A stretch of DNA of 64,000 nt from Raoultibacter phocaeensis (GTDB taxonomy: Bacteria > Actinomycetota > Coriobacteriia > Coriobacteriales > Eggerthellaceae), in assembly GCF_901411515.1 (NCBI RefSeq), contig NZ_CABDUX010000002.1, forward strand, positions 1,612,001 through 1,676,000, written 5' to 3'. Of this stretch, positions 46,488 through 55,392 are shown in pieces (position 1 is the stretch's first letter; the number at the start of each line of letters is the position of its first letter). The notes beneath the pieces are model-generated. The model searched no databases and was not told the DNA's origin. It saw only the letters and a program-made list of their open reading frames with translations. The translations under genes were made by a program, and so were the position numbers.

Positions 46488-48104
46488 CTAGCTCGCCGTT
46501 CCATCTGCGTTCTCGGCGCGCCATAGGCGCAAAAATTCGTCTTCGCGGTACCGGTAGAACAGGTTTTCCGAAAAGAACGATGCGGTTTTTTCGGTGCTTA
46601 CCACCTCGCCGTCGAACAGCATGGAAACCTCGGTTGCCATGACCGAAAGGAATGCGAGATCGTGAGTGGAAAATACGATCGTCTTACCCTGCCTGTGCAG
46701 CTCGGTAAGGTTTTCGGCAAGCTTGAGCTTCGAGGGCGCATCGAGGCCTTTGGTGGGCTCGTCGAGCAACAGAAGTTCGGGGTCGGTCAAAAGCAGCTTC
46801 GCGAACGCGAGGTTCTGCTGCTGCCCGCCGCTCAGATCGAACGGATGACGGCCCTCGAGGCCGTCGAACCCGAAGCGATGCACGGCTTGGGCTACCGCCT
46901 CGTCGCCGTACCCGCGGATCTTCTGCCACTCGCGCAGCTCTTCGCCAACGCTGTCGCACACGAACAGCGCCTTGGGGTCTTGGGGCAGAAGCACCTGGCT
47001 GTTTCGCAGCGCGTTTCTCAGAGAGCCCCGTTCGGGTTTGAGCACGCCCGCCATCAGGCGCAGCATCGTCGATTTGCCTGATCCGTTGCCGCCCACGAGC
47101 GCATGGACGCCACCTTGGCGCACACGGATGTCGGCGCCCTTGAGCACCCATGCGGCTTCGCGCGCATAGCGGAAGAACACGTCGGCTGCTTCGATGCATG
47201 CGGCAGCCGCGTCTTCGGGCGCGACGGAAGGTGGCGTGGCGGCGGCCAGCTTTGCGGAAGGCGTCGTGGCAGCGACGGCCGGATTCGCGGCGGAAGGTGG
47301 CGTGGCAACGTAAGCCTGCGCGGCAGCGGAAGGCCGCGTGGCGGCGAGCGGCTCCATGGCGGAAGGCGGCGTCTCGGCCACGCCCGCTTCCCCGATCGAA
47401 TTCGCACCCGCGCCCTTCGCTGTACCCGTTGCCGGCGAGACGCTCTCGATGCGGCCTTCCGCAATGCAAAACGCTTCGGTGGCGTAATCGGCCATCGATT
47501 CGGGCGCATGGGTGGCAACCGCGACGGTGATGCCGAGTTCGCGATTGATGCGGAAAAGCGCGTGGAGGAAGTTCTTCTCGGCGATGGGATCGAGCTGGGC
47601 CGTCGGCTCGTCGAGCAGAAGCAGCCTCGGCTGCAGGGCGAGGATGCCCGCAAGGTTTACGAGCTGCTTCTGCCCGCCCGAAAGCTCGGCCGTCTGCGCA
47701 TGCAGCCAAGGTTCGATGCCGAAGAACGCCGCCGTCTCGGCCACGCGCCGGCGCATCGCATCGGGATCGATACCCGCGTTCTCGAGGCCGAATACGAGCT
47801 CATGCAGCACCGTATCGCAGACGATCTGGTTTTCGGGATTCTGAAACACGTATCCCACCAGGGAATTCGACGACACGCCATCCGCCGCGGCGACCGACCG
47901 ACCGAACACCTGCGCGCTTCCCGCACGCTCGCCGACCGGTGCGATCTCGGGTTTCAGGCACTTGAGGAGCGTGGTCTTGCCGCTTCCCGTCCTGCCGACG
48001 ATAAGCGCGAACGAACCAGACTCGATGCGCAGGTCGATGCCTTGTAATACCGGTGCGCAACCGGGATAGGAAAACCCGAAGCCCCGAAGCTCAACCGCGT
48101 CCAT
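46488..48104 (-). CDS. ECF transporter ATPase, two domains fused
   Basis: A 538-residue protein carrying both ABC ATPases of an ECF transporter. Domain 1 (residues 1-235) has GRTGSGKTT, Q-loop YVFQNPENQIV, LSGGQKQL and LLLLDEPTAQLD. Domain 2 (about 305-520) has GGNGSGKST, LLPQDPKALFV, LSGGQQQN and LLLLDEPTKGLD. Each has an H-loop histidine (ATHAPES, STHDLAF). Between them is a linker of about 60 residues made of repeated A-T-P-P-S-A-like units. The start at 48104 lies 14 bases inside the end of the T-component gene, with GAGGAAGG upstream, and translation is probably coupled. Confidence 0.95.
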   Translation of the reverse strand: MDAVELRGFGFSYPGCAPVLQGIDLRIESGSFALIVGRTGSGKTTLLKCLKPEIAPVGERAGSAQVFGRSVAAADGVSSNSLVGYVFQNPENQIVCDTVLHELVFGLENAGIDPDAMRRRVAETAAFFGIEPWLHAQTAELSGGQKQLVNLAGILALQPRLLLLDEPTAQLDPIAEKNFLHALFRINRELGITVAVATHAPESMADYATEAFCIAEGRIESVSPATGTAKGAGANSIGEAGVAETPPSAMEPLAATRPSAAAQAYVATPPSAANPAVAATTPSAKLAAATPPSVAPEDAAAACIEAADVFFRYAREAAWVLKGADIRVRQGGVHALVGGNGSGKSTMLRLMAGVLKPERGSLRNALRNSQVLLPQDPKALFVCDSVGEELREWQKIRGYGDEAVAQAVHRFGFDGLEGRHPFDLSGGQQQNLAFAKLLLTDPELLLLDEPTKGLDAPSKLKLAENLTELHRQGKTIVFSTHDLAFLSVMATEVSMLFDGEVVSTEKTASFFSENLFYRYREDEFLRLWRAENADGTAS

Positions 48105-49026
48105 CGAACACCTTCCTCGCGTCGGTAATCTGCGCCTCCCGACGCTTCCACCGCGCACGGTCGATACCCTCTGCGAGCAGGGGGAGAAACGCAAACAGCA
48201 CATAGGGCACGTAGCCCCACCAGAGCACAAGCGGACTCATGACCGGATAGAACGCGTACTGCGAGCAGGCGATCCAAACGAGTACCGCGTTGCCCACGGC
48301 CAGAAGACCAACCGCCGTGCACGCCGCAGCGTCCGCCCCCCTAAAGCGGTAGGGCTTGTACTGCGTCCGCTTTCCTGCAGAGCCCCAACCGCGCGCCCGC
48401 ATCGCATCGGCGCGTTCGAGCGAGTCTTCCATCGACCACCCCATGAGCACGGTAACCACGCGCCCCTTCCACGCAACGCGCTGGCCGAGCGTCTCAGGCA
48501 CCGCCACCGAGCAGGCGCGCTGCGCGGCTTCGATATCCCGCCCGCGCCCGACGAACTGCGGCACGAGGCGCGCCGTCATCGAGAGTACGAGCGCGATCGC
48601 AGGAGACGCATCGCCGAACAGCGCCATCACCTTGTCCGACGTGAGGATGCGCGAAGCATTCGAAAACCACAGGAACACCGCCATGAGCATGAACCCCATG
48701 CAGATGCCGTAGGCGAAGCTTTCGGCGTAGACCGCCCTGTGCCCGATGCGGAAGAGCTCGGTCGAACCCATAGCGGAAAACAGCGGGTTGATCACGGCGA
48801 TGAGCGCGACGAGCGGAAGCTGCCAGGCCGTCGTTCGCAGGGCGTTTTTCCAACCGCGAAGCCACGCGTTGGTGCACCAGGCAGCCGCCACCGTAATCGC
48901 AATGCAGACCGGCTGCATAGCCGCCATGGTGAACACGAGCACGGCCGCGAAGAAGACGAACGGCACGACCGGATGGTACCGGTCGAACACCGTCGGCTTC
49001 GATTCCGCTGTCGCCGCACCGATCAT
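48091..49026 (-). CDS. ECF transporter T component
   Basis: A 311-residue membrane scaffold protein with about six helices that joins the S component to the ATPases. It shows the EcfT coupling helices: TARLVPQFVGRGRDIEAAQR near residue 170 and the second A-R-G motif in LERADAMRARGWG near 215. The C-terminal part has two or three more helices, longer than the shortest EcfT proteins. The start at 49026 follows the DUF4430 gene stop by three bases, and the end overlaps the ATPase gene. It belongs to the B12 operon. Confidence 0.92.
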   Translation of the reverse strand: MIGAATAESKPTVFDRYHPVVPFVFFAAVLVFTMAAMQPVCIAITVAAAWCTNAWLRGWKNALRTTAWQLPLVALIAVINPLFSAMGSTELFRIGHRAVYAESFAYGICMGFMLMAVFLWFSNASRILTSDKVMALFGDASPAIALVLSMTARLVPQFVGRGRDIEAAQRACSVAVPETLGQRVAWKGRVVTVLMGWSMEDSLERADAMRARGWGSAGKRTQYKPYRFRGADAAACTAVGLLAVGNAVLVWIACSQYAFYPVMSPLVLWWGYVPYVLFAFLPLLAEGIDRARWKRREAQITDARKVFDGRG

Positions 49027-49029
49027 GCG

Positions 49030-50091
49030 CTAGACGTCGCTTCCCAAATCGAGCGTGTACACCCACGTGATGCTTTCGCCACCGTACAGGGGGTAGCCGC
49101 CGCTGCCGTAGCCGGGCGAATACCCGTTGACGTAGTAGAGCCATCCGCTCGTGGCCCCGCAGCTGAACTCGGCGAGTCCGCCGATAGAGCTCACATACGA
49201 GCCCGAACCGCCCACGCCCACACCTGTGGCGCAGAGGGCGTCGTAGACCGAAGCGCCCTCGGGAAGCGTCACCGACGTCGAGGCCAAGCACGAAGGATAG
49301 CCGTAGCTTGCGGCGCGCGAACTGTCGACGTACACCGACACCGTGATGGTCGCAGGCTCGGGCGCAGGAGCAGGCTCCGGAGCAGGTGCGGGGGCGGGAG
49401 CCGGGGTTTCGGCAGGAGCGGGCCCGGCAGAAGCGCCTTCGGACGGAGCTTCCGGCTGGTTTGCGGAGACGCCGTCTTGTGTAGCGGCCTCGGCATCCTC
49501 TGAAGCCTCCTCCGCCGCAGCAACATCGTCCGCTTCCTCTTCGGTTTTCTTGTCTTCTTCGACCTTCGGCTCAGGTGCTTCGGGCTCGGCCTCTGGCTCT
49601 GGCTTCGGCGCTGTTTGCTCGGTCGTGCGGAATAGATCGTCGGGAAGGATGGAAAGCCCCGCAGCCTGCGCCGTCGCAACGCCCACGACGCAGACGAGCA
49701 CGAGCGCTATGCAGGCCGCCGCAAGGGTTGCCGGCCGCTTCCAAGCAGGCCGCTTCGCCGAGGTACCGACATTGTCGGGCTGAACGGCCTCGGCGATGCC
49801 GGGAGCGACCCGACCTGCCGCGTCGGTTATATCGCTTGCGGGGAAAGCTTCGGGCATCGCCGCCGTTGCGGCAGCGTCAGGCGATTTTCCCTGTTCGCCG
49901 CTCTGCTCGGACACCGCCGCCGTGGCCGCAGCGTCGGGCGCATCGTTTCGGCATGGCTGAGGCATCGCCGCCGTTGATGCAGCGTCGAAAGAATCCTCCT
50001 GCTCGACGCTCTGCTCGGGCATTTCGGACGTCGTGTCGGGATCGGCCGAAAGCCCCCGTTTCTCGGTGTTCTGTTCGGAATGCTCTGACAC
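49030..50091 (-). CDS. Membrane-anchored DUF4430 (transcobalamin-like C-terminal) protein
   Basis: A 353-residue protein with an unusual N-terminal cytoplasmic tail of about 115 residues made of three degenerate D-A-A-(A/S)-T-A-A-(M/V) repeats, then one membrane helix (LAAACIALVLVCVVGVATAQ). A long acidic and Pro/Ala/Glu-rich stalk follows. The C-terminal DUF4430 domain, from about residue 255, has PEGASVYDAL, GGLAEFSCGATSGWLYYVNG and GESITWVY, the hallmark of the beta domain of intrinsic factor and transcobalamin. It should display a cobalamin-binding or cobalamin-handling domain just outside the membrane next to the ECF transporter. The start is GTG at 50091 with AGGAG eight bases ahead. 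Confidence 0.85.
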   Translation of the reverse strand: MSEHSEQNTEKRGLSADPDTTSEMPEQSVEQEDSFDAASTAAMPQPCRNDAPDAAATAAVSEQSGEQGKSPDAAATAAMPEAFPASDITDAAGRVAPGIAEAVQPDNVGTSAKRPAWKRPATLAAACIALVLVCVVGVATAQAAGLSILPDDLFRTTEQTAPKPEPEAEPEAPEPKVEEDKKTEEEADDVAAAEEASEDAEAATQDGVSANQPEAPSEGASAGPAPAETPAPAPAPAPEPAPAPEPATITVSVYVDSSRAASYGYPSCLASTSVTLPEGASVYDALCATGVGVGGSGSYVSSIGGLAEFSCGATSGWLYYVNGYSPGYGSGGYPLYGGESITWVYTLDLGSDV

Positions 50092-50100
50092 GGTACGCTC

Positions 50101-52203
50101 CTATCGGTCTGCGGTGCGGGCAGCTTCGGTACGCCTGCGCACCGCAAGGGCGACGCCTGCAATCGCGCAGACTCCAAGCGCCGCGATCGGTGCGACCGCA
50201 ACGCCGTCCCCTGTTTGCACGAGCTTGTTCTGAGGATTGTCCTGCTGATCACTGGGCTTCTGAGCGTTCGCCTCAACTCCGGGAAGCCCCGCCACTCCGT
50301 CGGCAGCCTGCAGGTACACGTTGTATGCTGTACCGGTGTTCTTGAAACCCTGATAGGCGACCATCGCGCGGAAACCCTGCTCAGTTGCTATGTCGTTCAC
50401 GCTGGTGCCGAAGATGAACCCGGTGCGCGACTCGTTGGCGAACGACAGCAGAGCCGACACGGGCGTCGCACCGTTCTCGACGGCCCACGACGAAGCCGGG
50501 TCGATGCCTGCGGCAGCAAGCGCGATCACCGCAACTGCCGTCGAGTTCACGTTGGACTCAGTCGCACCCAGCGAAGGGAAGCCGCCGTCGGCGAGTTGCA
50601 GGTTCTGGAGCGCGGCAAGTGCGGCCTGCAACGCCGTCTCGACGCGCGCATCGCTTCGGTACGGGGCGAGAGCGGCGATCACCATAGCCGTTATGTCGGC
50701 ATCAGCAGTGGCGCCCTGAAGCGCGAATCCGCCATCATCAAGCTGACCTGCAAGTATATCATTGATCAGCTGCTGCTCGGTTTGGACTCTCGCAAAAGCT
50801 GCGTAGGATCCGCTCTTGTAGGCGAGCAGCGCGAACGCGCGTCCGTTGACCATACTCGTGGCCATCGCTGTCGAACCGAGCGCATCGATCAGGCTCGTCC
50901 CGTTCTGGTCGACCACCGAGGCCGCATCGACGCCGAGAGCCGTAAGGGCAAGGATGTTCTTCTGCAAGGCCGTCGGGTTGTCAACGCCGATCGAGGCGCG
51001 TGCCGCAGCGACGAGCGCGTTTTCGTCGGCGGCAGACGCCTGGCCGATCGCGGCGAGGTCGAGCGCTTCCCACGGCTCGGCTGTTCCCGCAAACGAGCCC
51101 GCGATCGTCGAGAACAGCTGGGTATACGCTTTGCTATCGAGGGCGACCGGGGTGTACTTCGAATCCTCGGGCTTCTGAACCGGCTTTCCGGGCGCAATTT
51201 CCGATCCGTCGGTTGCGGCCGCGATGATGGCGGCCCAATCCGAGGGCGCGACCGCAGTCGGATAGCTCGACCATGCGAACTGGTAGGTTACCCCGTCAGC
51301 GAGCGGCTCGCTCTTCTGGCCGTCTGTTCCGCTGGCATACGTTTCGTCCTTGTACGTAGACCACAAGAGCGAAAAGTCGGACGCGTTCGCAACCACGGTG
51401 CCGTCGTTCATCGTTACCGATGACAAGTAGTCACCCGAAAACGCATAGCCTTTGATATCCCCCGCAGCTTTCGCGGCAGCGAACAGATCTTCCACCGTCG
51501 CACCGGATGCGAACTCGTACTTCTTGTTCATGACGATGTCGGGGTCGCCCGTGAAACCAAGCCCGTAGACGATCGTCAGCGTAGCCGTGCCGGCCTTCGC
51601 ACCGGTGCCAGCCATCCCCGTTCCATCTGTTGCCGCCGAAACGATAGGAGTCCAATCAGACGGCGCTGCAGCTGTCGGGTAGCTCGACCATGCGAACTGG
51701 TAGGTCACCCCGTCGGCGAGCGCCTCGGTACCCTGGGCTTCACCGGGATTAACAACGTACGAGCCGTTCTTGAAGTTGCCCCAATACAGCGAGCCCGCCG
51801 CATTGTTCTTGATCTCCGTTCCGTCGTTTTTGGTTACCGAGTTGAGGGTGGATCCGTACCCGCCGTCGACGAACGCGTAATCCTTGATATCCCCCGCCGC
51901 CTTTGCAGCTGCGAAGAGGTCTTCGACCGTAGCGCCTTCGGCGAACGGGTACTTCTTGTTCACGACGATATCGGGATCGCCGTTCATGCCGAGCCCGTAC
52001 ACGATCGTGAGCGTCGCGGTCCCGACCGCTTGCTCCGGCGAGGCGGCGGCTGGCGCTGCAGCGGCTTCGGCCCCCTCGGCGTACGATGCTGCCGGTACCA
52101 TACCTAAGCAGAGCGCCACCGCAAGCAGTACGGCCCCGAGCTTCATGAATACCTGCTGATACGTGCCCGATCGGGCGATAGAGCGAGCGCTTGTTCGATG
52201 CAC
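50101..52203 (-). CDS. Surface protein with two DUF4430 domains and an alpha6/alpha6 domain, probable B12 binder
   Basis: A 700-residue secreted protein. A signal peptide ends PAASYAEG near residue 44. Two DUF4430 domains (about 61-175 and 205-318) share the stretch TATLTIVYGLG and the end GVTYQFAWSSYP. Residues 350-640 form an alpha6/alpha6 prenyltransferase-like barrel with LDDGGFALQGATADADITAM and LADGGFPSLGATESNVNSTA repeats. Human intrinsic factor and transcobalamin combine the same two folds in the other order. The tail has LVQTGD, a helix and RRRTEAAR, a sortase-like anchor. The start is GTG at 52203, chosen for AAAGGAG seven bases ahead; the in-frame ATG at 52146 lacks one. A cobalamin riboswitch lies upstream. 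Cobalamin capture is inferred. Confidence 0.87.
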   Translation of the reverse strand: MHRTSARSIARSGTYQQVFMKLGAVLLAVALCLGMVPAASYAEGAEAAAAPAAASPEQAVGTATLTIVYGLGMNGDPDIVVNKKYPFAEGATVEDLFAAAKAAGDIKDYAFVDGGYGSTLNSVTKNDGTEIKNNAAGSLYWGNFKNGSYVVNPGEAQGTEALADGVTYQFAWSSYPTAAAPSDWTPIVSAATDGTGMAGTGAKAGTATLTIVYGLGFTGDPDIVMNKKYEFASGATVEDLFAAAKAAGDIKGYAFSGDYLSSVTMNDGTVVANASDFSLLWSTYKDETYASGTDGQKSEPLADGVTYQFAWSSYPTAVAPSDWAAIIAAATDGSEIAPGKPVQKPEDSKYTPVALDSKAYTQLFSTIAGSFAGTAEPWEALDLAAIGQASAADENALVAAARASIGVDNPTALQKNILALTALGVDAASVVDQNGTSLIDALGSTAMATSMVNGRAFALLAYKSGSYAAFARVQTEQQLINDILAGQLDDGGFALQGATADADITAMVIAALAPYRSDARVETALQAALAALQNLQLADGGFPSLGATESNVNSTAVAVIALAAAGIDPASSWAVENGATPVSALLSFANESRTGFIFGTSVNDIATEQGFRAMVAYQGFKNTGTAYNVYLQAADGVAGLPGVEANAQKPSDQQDNPQNKLVQTGDGVAVAPIAALGVCAIAGVALAVRRRTEAARTADR

Positions 52204-52299
52204 TGTCCTTCTCCTTTCATCGCATCTGACATCGAAAAAAGAAGACAGCATCGATTCCGCAGCATACGCTGCGGCCCGCTTCGGCCTTGCACGTCGAGC

Positions 52300-52475
52300 C
52301 GAGGTCGCACGCGACTCTCGGGTTTGCGCTCGCAGTAACTCGCTGCTTACGCAGACACGCTTCTCGGTAAGTGTTCTGGCTGAATGGCATGAGCCATATC
52401 ACAGTGGCGGTACCGTGCGGGATTTGCACCCGACTTTCCTCACGCGAGACGTCTTCTTTCGTTCGGGAGATTATA
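52300..52475 (-). promoter_or_regulatory. Cobalamin riboswitch
   Basis: On the minus strand, GGGTGCAAATCCCGCACGG is followed by ACCGCCACTGTGA and, after a variable stem, by AGCCAGAACACTTACC at 52381-52366. These are the conserved core and B12-box of the cobalamin (RF00174) riboswitch. Boundaries are approximate. It lies about 100 bases ahead of the surface-protein start, so adenosyl- or methylcobalamin should repress the whole uptake operon. Confidence 0.92.
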
Positions 52476-52598
52476 CACCGCCTTCGAACTGCGCAACAGG
52501 CAAATCGCCGCCTATCCTGTGATATCCTACCGATCGTGCTACGCGTGCGCGCAAAACGGAGCAAGATAAGCATTCAAGCATTAGGAGGCACGTATACC

Positions 52599-52964
52599 GT
52601 GGCGGAGTTTTCCGAACGCGTTCTCGACATTGTGAAGCAGATTCCCCGAGGCAAAGTTGCCTCGTACGGGCAGATCGCCCGCATGATGGGATCGCCCCGC
52701 TCGGCGCGCTACGTCGGCTATGCTTTGCGCGGAAACCACGACCCCATCGTTATCCCGTGCCATCGCGTCGTATTCAAAGACGGCCGCATCTGCGAAGGCT
52801 ACGCGTTCGGCGGCCCCGAGGTGCAGCGCGCGCTCCTCGAAGACGAGGGCGTGGCGTTTCTCGATGACATGCATATCGACATGGACGCGTGTCTGTGGCA
52901 ACCTGAAGCCGATCGCCTTTCTCGCCCGCCCGACATCGACTGGGAGAAAGAGATGGGGCTCTAA
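52599..52964 (+). CDS. MGMT-fold alkyltransferase-like protein
   Basis: A 121-residue protein consisting of the C-terminal winged-helix domain of O6-alkylguanine-DNA alkyltransferase without its N-terminal domain. It has IPRGKVASYGQIARMMGSPR (residues 15-34) and the active-site motif IPCHRVV (cysteine near residue 53), so the acceptor cysteine is kept, unlike in ATL proteins where it is Trp. The arginine finger region is ARYVGYALRGN. The start is GTG at 52599, with AGGAGG about ten bases ahead; the frame runs further upstream into the riboswitch but with no ribosome site. The last 35 residues (ADRLSRPPDIDWEKEMGL) are not part of the fold. Confidence 0.88.
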   Translation: MAEFSERVLDIVKQIPRGKVASYGQIARMMGSPRSARYVGYALRGNHDPIVIPCHRVVFKDGRICEGYAFGGPEVQRALLEDEGVAFLDDMHIDMDACLWQPEADRLSRPPDIDWEKEMGL

Positions 52965-53309
52965 GTCGCATCGGACGCACCGAGCGCAAAGGGCGAGCGA
53001 TAGCCGCCGAAACGCGAACGTGCCTTAAGGGATTCGCTGCCCTGAGGCTCGGAAGCGCATTGTGGCGAGCATACCCCGACGGGTTTCGAGGCATGGGATC
53101 GCATTGCGCCCTCTTTCGCCGGTTCGCATGCCGAGGTTTTGTCGGAAAACCGTCCCGAAATGGCGGCGAACCTCCGCTTTGCGCTGCGAAAACGCCTCCG
53201 AATGCCCCGTCGGTGGCGTTTTGTTAGATGCAGCTAACCGCAACCAGGCGTTTTGGCAAGCCTTCTCGCACCCGAAAGCGGCGGAAACTCGTTTGGTCTT
53301 CGCAAAGCG

Positions 53310-53338
53310 GGCCTTCGCCGCCATCGGAGGGCCTTTTT
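53310..53338 (+). terminator. Terminator-like hairpin
   Basis: GGCCTTC pairs with GAGGGCC (one G-U pair) around ten bases and is followed by TTTTT. It lies 345 bases beyond the alkyltransferase gene on the same strand, which is far for its terminator. Confidence 0.5.
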
Positions 53339-53431
53339 CGCGCAGAAACGCATTATCAATAAAAGGGTCCTAAAGGGACGTGGAATTACGGGCGAAGACG
53401 AGGCGAAACGAGAAATCGGGGGGTTGTTCCT

Positions 53432-53567
53432 GACCGAGGGAGCAACGAGGCTTTCCTGTATGCAGGAGCACCCGCGGCTTTCCCCATCCGAGGGAGCAGC
53501 GAGGTTTCCCCGCCCGCGGGAGCAACGGGGTTTTCCCCGCCTGCGGGAGAAGCGGGGGTTTCCAGGG
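53432..53567. repeat. Tandem repeat, five units of about 27 bp
   Basis: The anchor GAGGGAGC or GCGGGAGC begins at 53436, 53462, 53490, 53516 and 53543, each followed by an AACGAGGTTTCC-like stretch. In one frame it would encode a nine-residue repeat, but no start or domain supports a gene. It lies just beyond the stop of the flavoprotein gene. Confidence 0.75.
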
Positions 53568-53595
53568 CGGACCGGTCAGATCGCTGCGGGTTGAA

Positions 53596-55392
53596 TCAAT
53601 CAGCGATTACCCAATCAGCCGCAAGCGCCTCGGCCACGCGCAGGCCGTCGACGGCGGCGCTCATGATGCCGCCCGCATAGCCCGCTCCCTCGCCGCAGGG
53701 ATAGAGGCCCGTCGCCGCCGAACGCCGCGCCTCGCCGCCCGAGCCGTCGCCGCTGCCCGAGGCACGACCGGCGCCCGAGCAGTCGCCGGTGCCCGAGCCG
53801 CCGCCCGGCCCCCCGACACCCGCCGGACACGCGGAACCGTCCGGGCCGCCGGACGGCTCGCCGGCCCACTGCGCCTGGAAGCCGCCGTCGCGCACGATGC
53901 GCACGGGGGAGGAACTGCGCGTTTCGACGCCGGTCAGCACCGCCTGCGCGTCGGCGAAGCCGGAAAGCTTGCGATCGAGCAGCGGCAGGGCCTCGGCGAG
54001 CGCATCGGCCACGAAACCCGGCAGGCACTCGCGCAGATCGCACCAGGCGACGCCGCGCGGGCAGGTCGGCCGCACGCGGTCGGACGGGCAGCCCGCACGC
54101 CCCGCGAGGAAATCGCCGACCGTCTGCGCAGGCGCGGCGTACGGCGCGCCTCCCGCTTCGGCGGCGCACCGGTAGGCGGCCCGCTCGATCGCGCGCTGAA
54201 ACTCCACGCCCGCAAGCACGTCGTCGCCTCCGAAGTCCGCAGGGTCGACGCCCACGAGCAGCGCGCTGTTCGCGTTTTCGCCGTCGCGCGCAAAGCGGCT
54301 CATGCCGTTGACCGCCACGCCGCCCCCCTCGCTCGCGGCGCACACGACCTCGCCGCCGGGGCACATGCAGAACGTGTACACGCCCCGCCCGCTCGGCAGG
54401 TGCACGGCGAGCTTGTACTCGGCTGCTCCGAGCGCCGGATGGTCGGCGGCGCTTCCGTACTGCGCCCGGCTGATATCCCGCTGCGAATGCTCGATGCGCA
54501 CGCCGACCGAAAACGGCTTGCGCTCCATCGCGATGCCTGCATCGCGCAGCATCGCGAACGTGTCGCGGGCGGAATGGCCGCAGGCGAGGACGACCTGCTC
54601 GGCTCCCACGGTTTCGCGCGCGCCCGTGCGCACGTCGAGAAGCTCGACTGCGCTGAGCGCGCCCTTTGAAAACGAAAGCGAAGAAAGCTGCGTTTCGAAC
54701 CGCGCGCTTCCGCCCGCACGCTCTATCTCCTCGCGCATCGAACGCACGACGGAGACGAGCCTATCGGTTCCGATATGGGGTTTCGCCTGCCAGAGTATCT
54801 CTTCGGGAGCGCCCGCCTCGACGAACCACGCGAGCACGTGCTTCGCGTAGGGGTTCTTGGTGTTGGTGGTAAGCTTGCCGTCCGAAAACGTACCCGCCCC
54901 GCCCTCGCCGAACTGGATGTTCGCCTGCTCGTCAAGGCGGCCGGTGCGCTCGAACTCTGCGACCGCCCGGATGCGCTCTTCGACTGCAGGCCCGCGCTCG
55001 ACGAGAAGCGGCCGCAATCCCGCACGCGCAAGGTAGAGCGCCGCGAACAGCCCCGCGGGGCCCGCGCCTGCGACGACGGGCCTCGATCCGGATTCCGTGC
55101 GCTTCGACAGATCGCGGACGGAAAGCGGCTCGTAGGGGACGTGGCGCTTCGCCCCGGCGGCAACCAAGCGCTCCTCGCGCGCGGCATCGGCAAGCCCGAC
55201 GACGAGCGTACACGCGAAATGGACGTCGGACTTCTTGCGGGCGTCGACGCTGCGCTTCGCAAGCCGCACCTCGCTAAGCTCGCCGGGCGCGAGGCCGAGC
55301 GCCTTAGCCGCAGCCGCGCGCAGCAGGGGCCCGCGGTCGCATCCCGGCGAAAACGCGTCGAGCGGCACCTGCACGTTGGGCACCTCGATCAT
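53596..55392 (-). CDS. FAD-dependent dehydrogenase, COG2509 family
   Basis: A 598-residue flavoprotein. An N-terminal domain of about 100 residues (LAKRSVDARKKSDVHFACTL) precedes the FAD-binding motif VVAGAGPAGLFAALYLARAG near residue 108. Then come LVERGPAVEERI and the family signature FGEGGAGTFSDGKLTT. The C-terminal FAD loop GLYPCGEGAGYAGGIMSAA is at the end. Between SSPVRIVRDGGFQAQW and this loop lies a glycine- and serine-rich insertion of about 50 residues, which is unusual. Enzymes of this family are mostly uncharacterised. Its ATG overlaps the stop of the upstream flavoprotein gene by four bases (ATGA). Confidence 0.88.
   Translation of the reverse strand: MIEVPNVQVPLDAFSPGCDRGPLLRAAAAKALGLAPGELSEVRLAKRSVDARKKSDVHFACTLVVGLADAAREERLVAAGAKRHVPYEPLSVRDLSKRTESGSRPVVAGAGPAGLFAALYLARAGLRPLLVERGPAVEERIRAVAEFERTGRLDEQANIQFGEGGAGTFSDGKLTTNTKNPYAKHVLAWFVEAGAPEEILWQAKPHIGTDRLVSVVRSMREEIERAGGSARFETQLSSLSFSKGALSAVELLDVRTGARETVGAEQVVLACGHSARDTFAMLRDAGIAMERKPFSVGVRIEHSQRDISRAQYGSAADHPALGAAEYKLAVHLPSGRGVYTFCMCPGGEVVCAASEGGGVAVNGMSRFARDGENANSALLVGVDPADFGGDDVLAGVEFQRAIERAAYRCAAEAGGAPYAAPAQTVGDFLAGRAGCPSDRVRPTCPRGVAWCDLRECLPGFVADALAEALPLLDRKLSGFADAQAVLTGVETRSSSPVRIVRDGGFQAQWAGEPSGGPDGSACPAGVGGPGGGSGTGDCSGAGRASGSGDGSGGEARRSAATGLYPCGEGAGYAGGIMSAAVDGLRVAEALAADWVIAD

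Larger units (their letters stand above)
52965..53595. other. Intergenic stretch with a terminator-like hairpin and minisatellite
   Basis: No gene is supported over 631 bases. A GGTTTTGTCGGAAAACC inverted repeat lies near 53134. A terminator-like hairpin and a 27-bp tandem repeat are listed separately. Confidence 0.65.

Noticed and set aside
52371-52598. Upstream extension of the alkyltransferase-like gene
   Set aside because: The extension would read antisense through the cobalamin riboswitch; a GTG with an AGGAGG site lies at the fold's natural start.
53253-53594. Open frame of 113 codons with nine-residue repeats
   Set aside because: The repetition comes from the 27-bp minisatellite. There is no ribosome site or recognisable domain.
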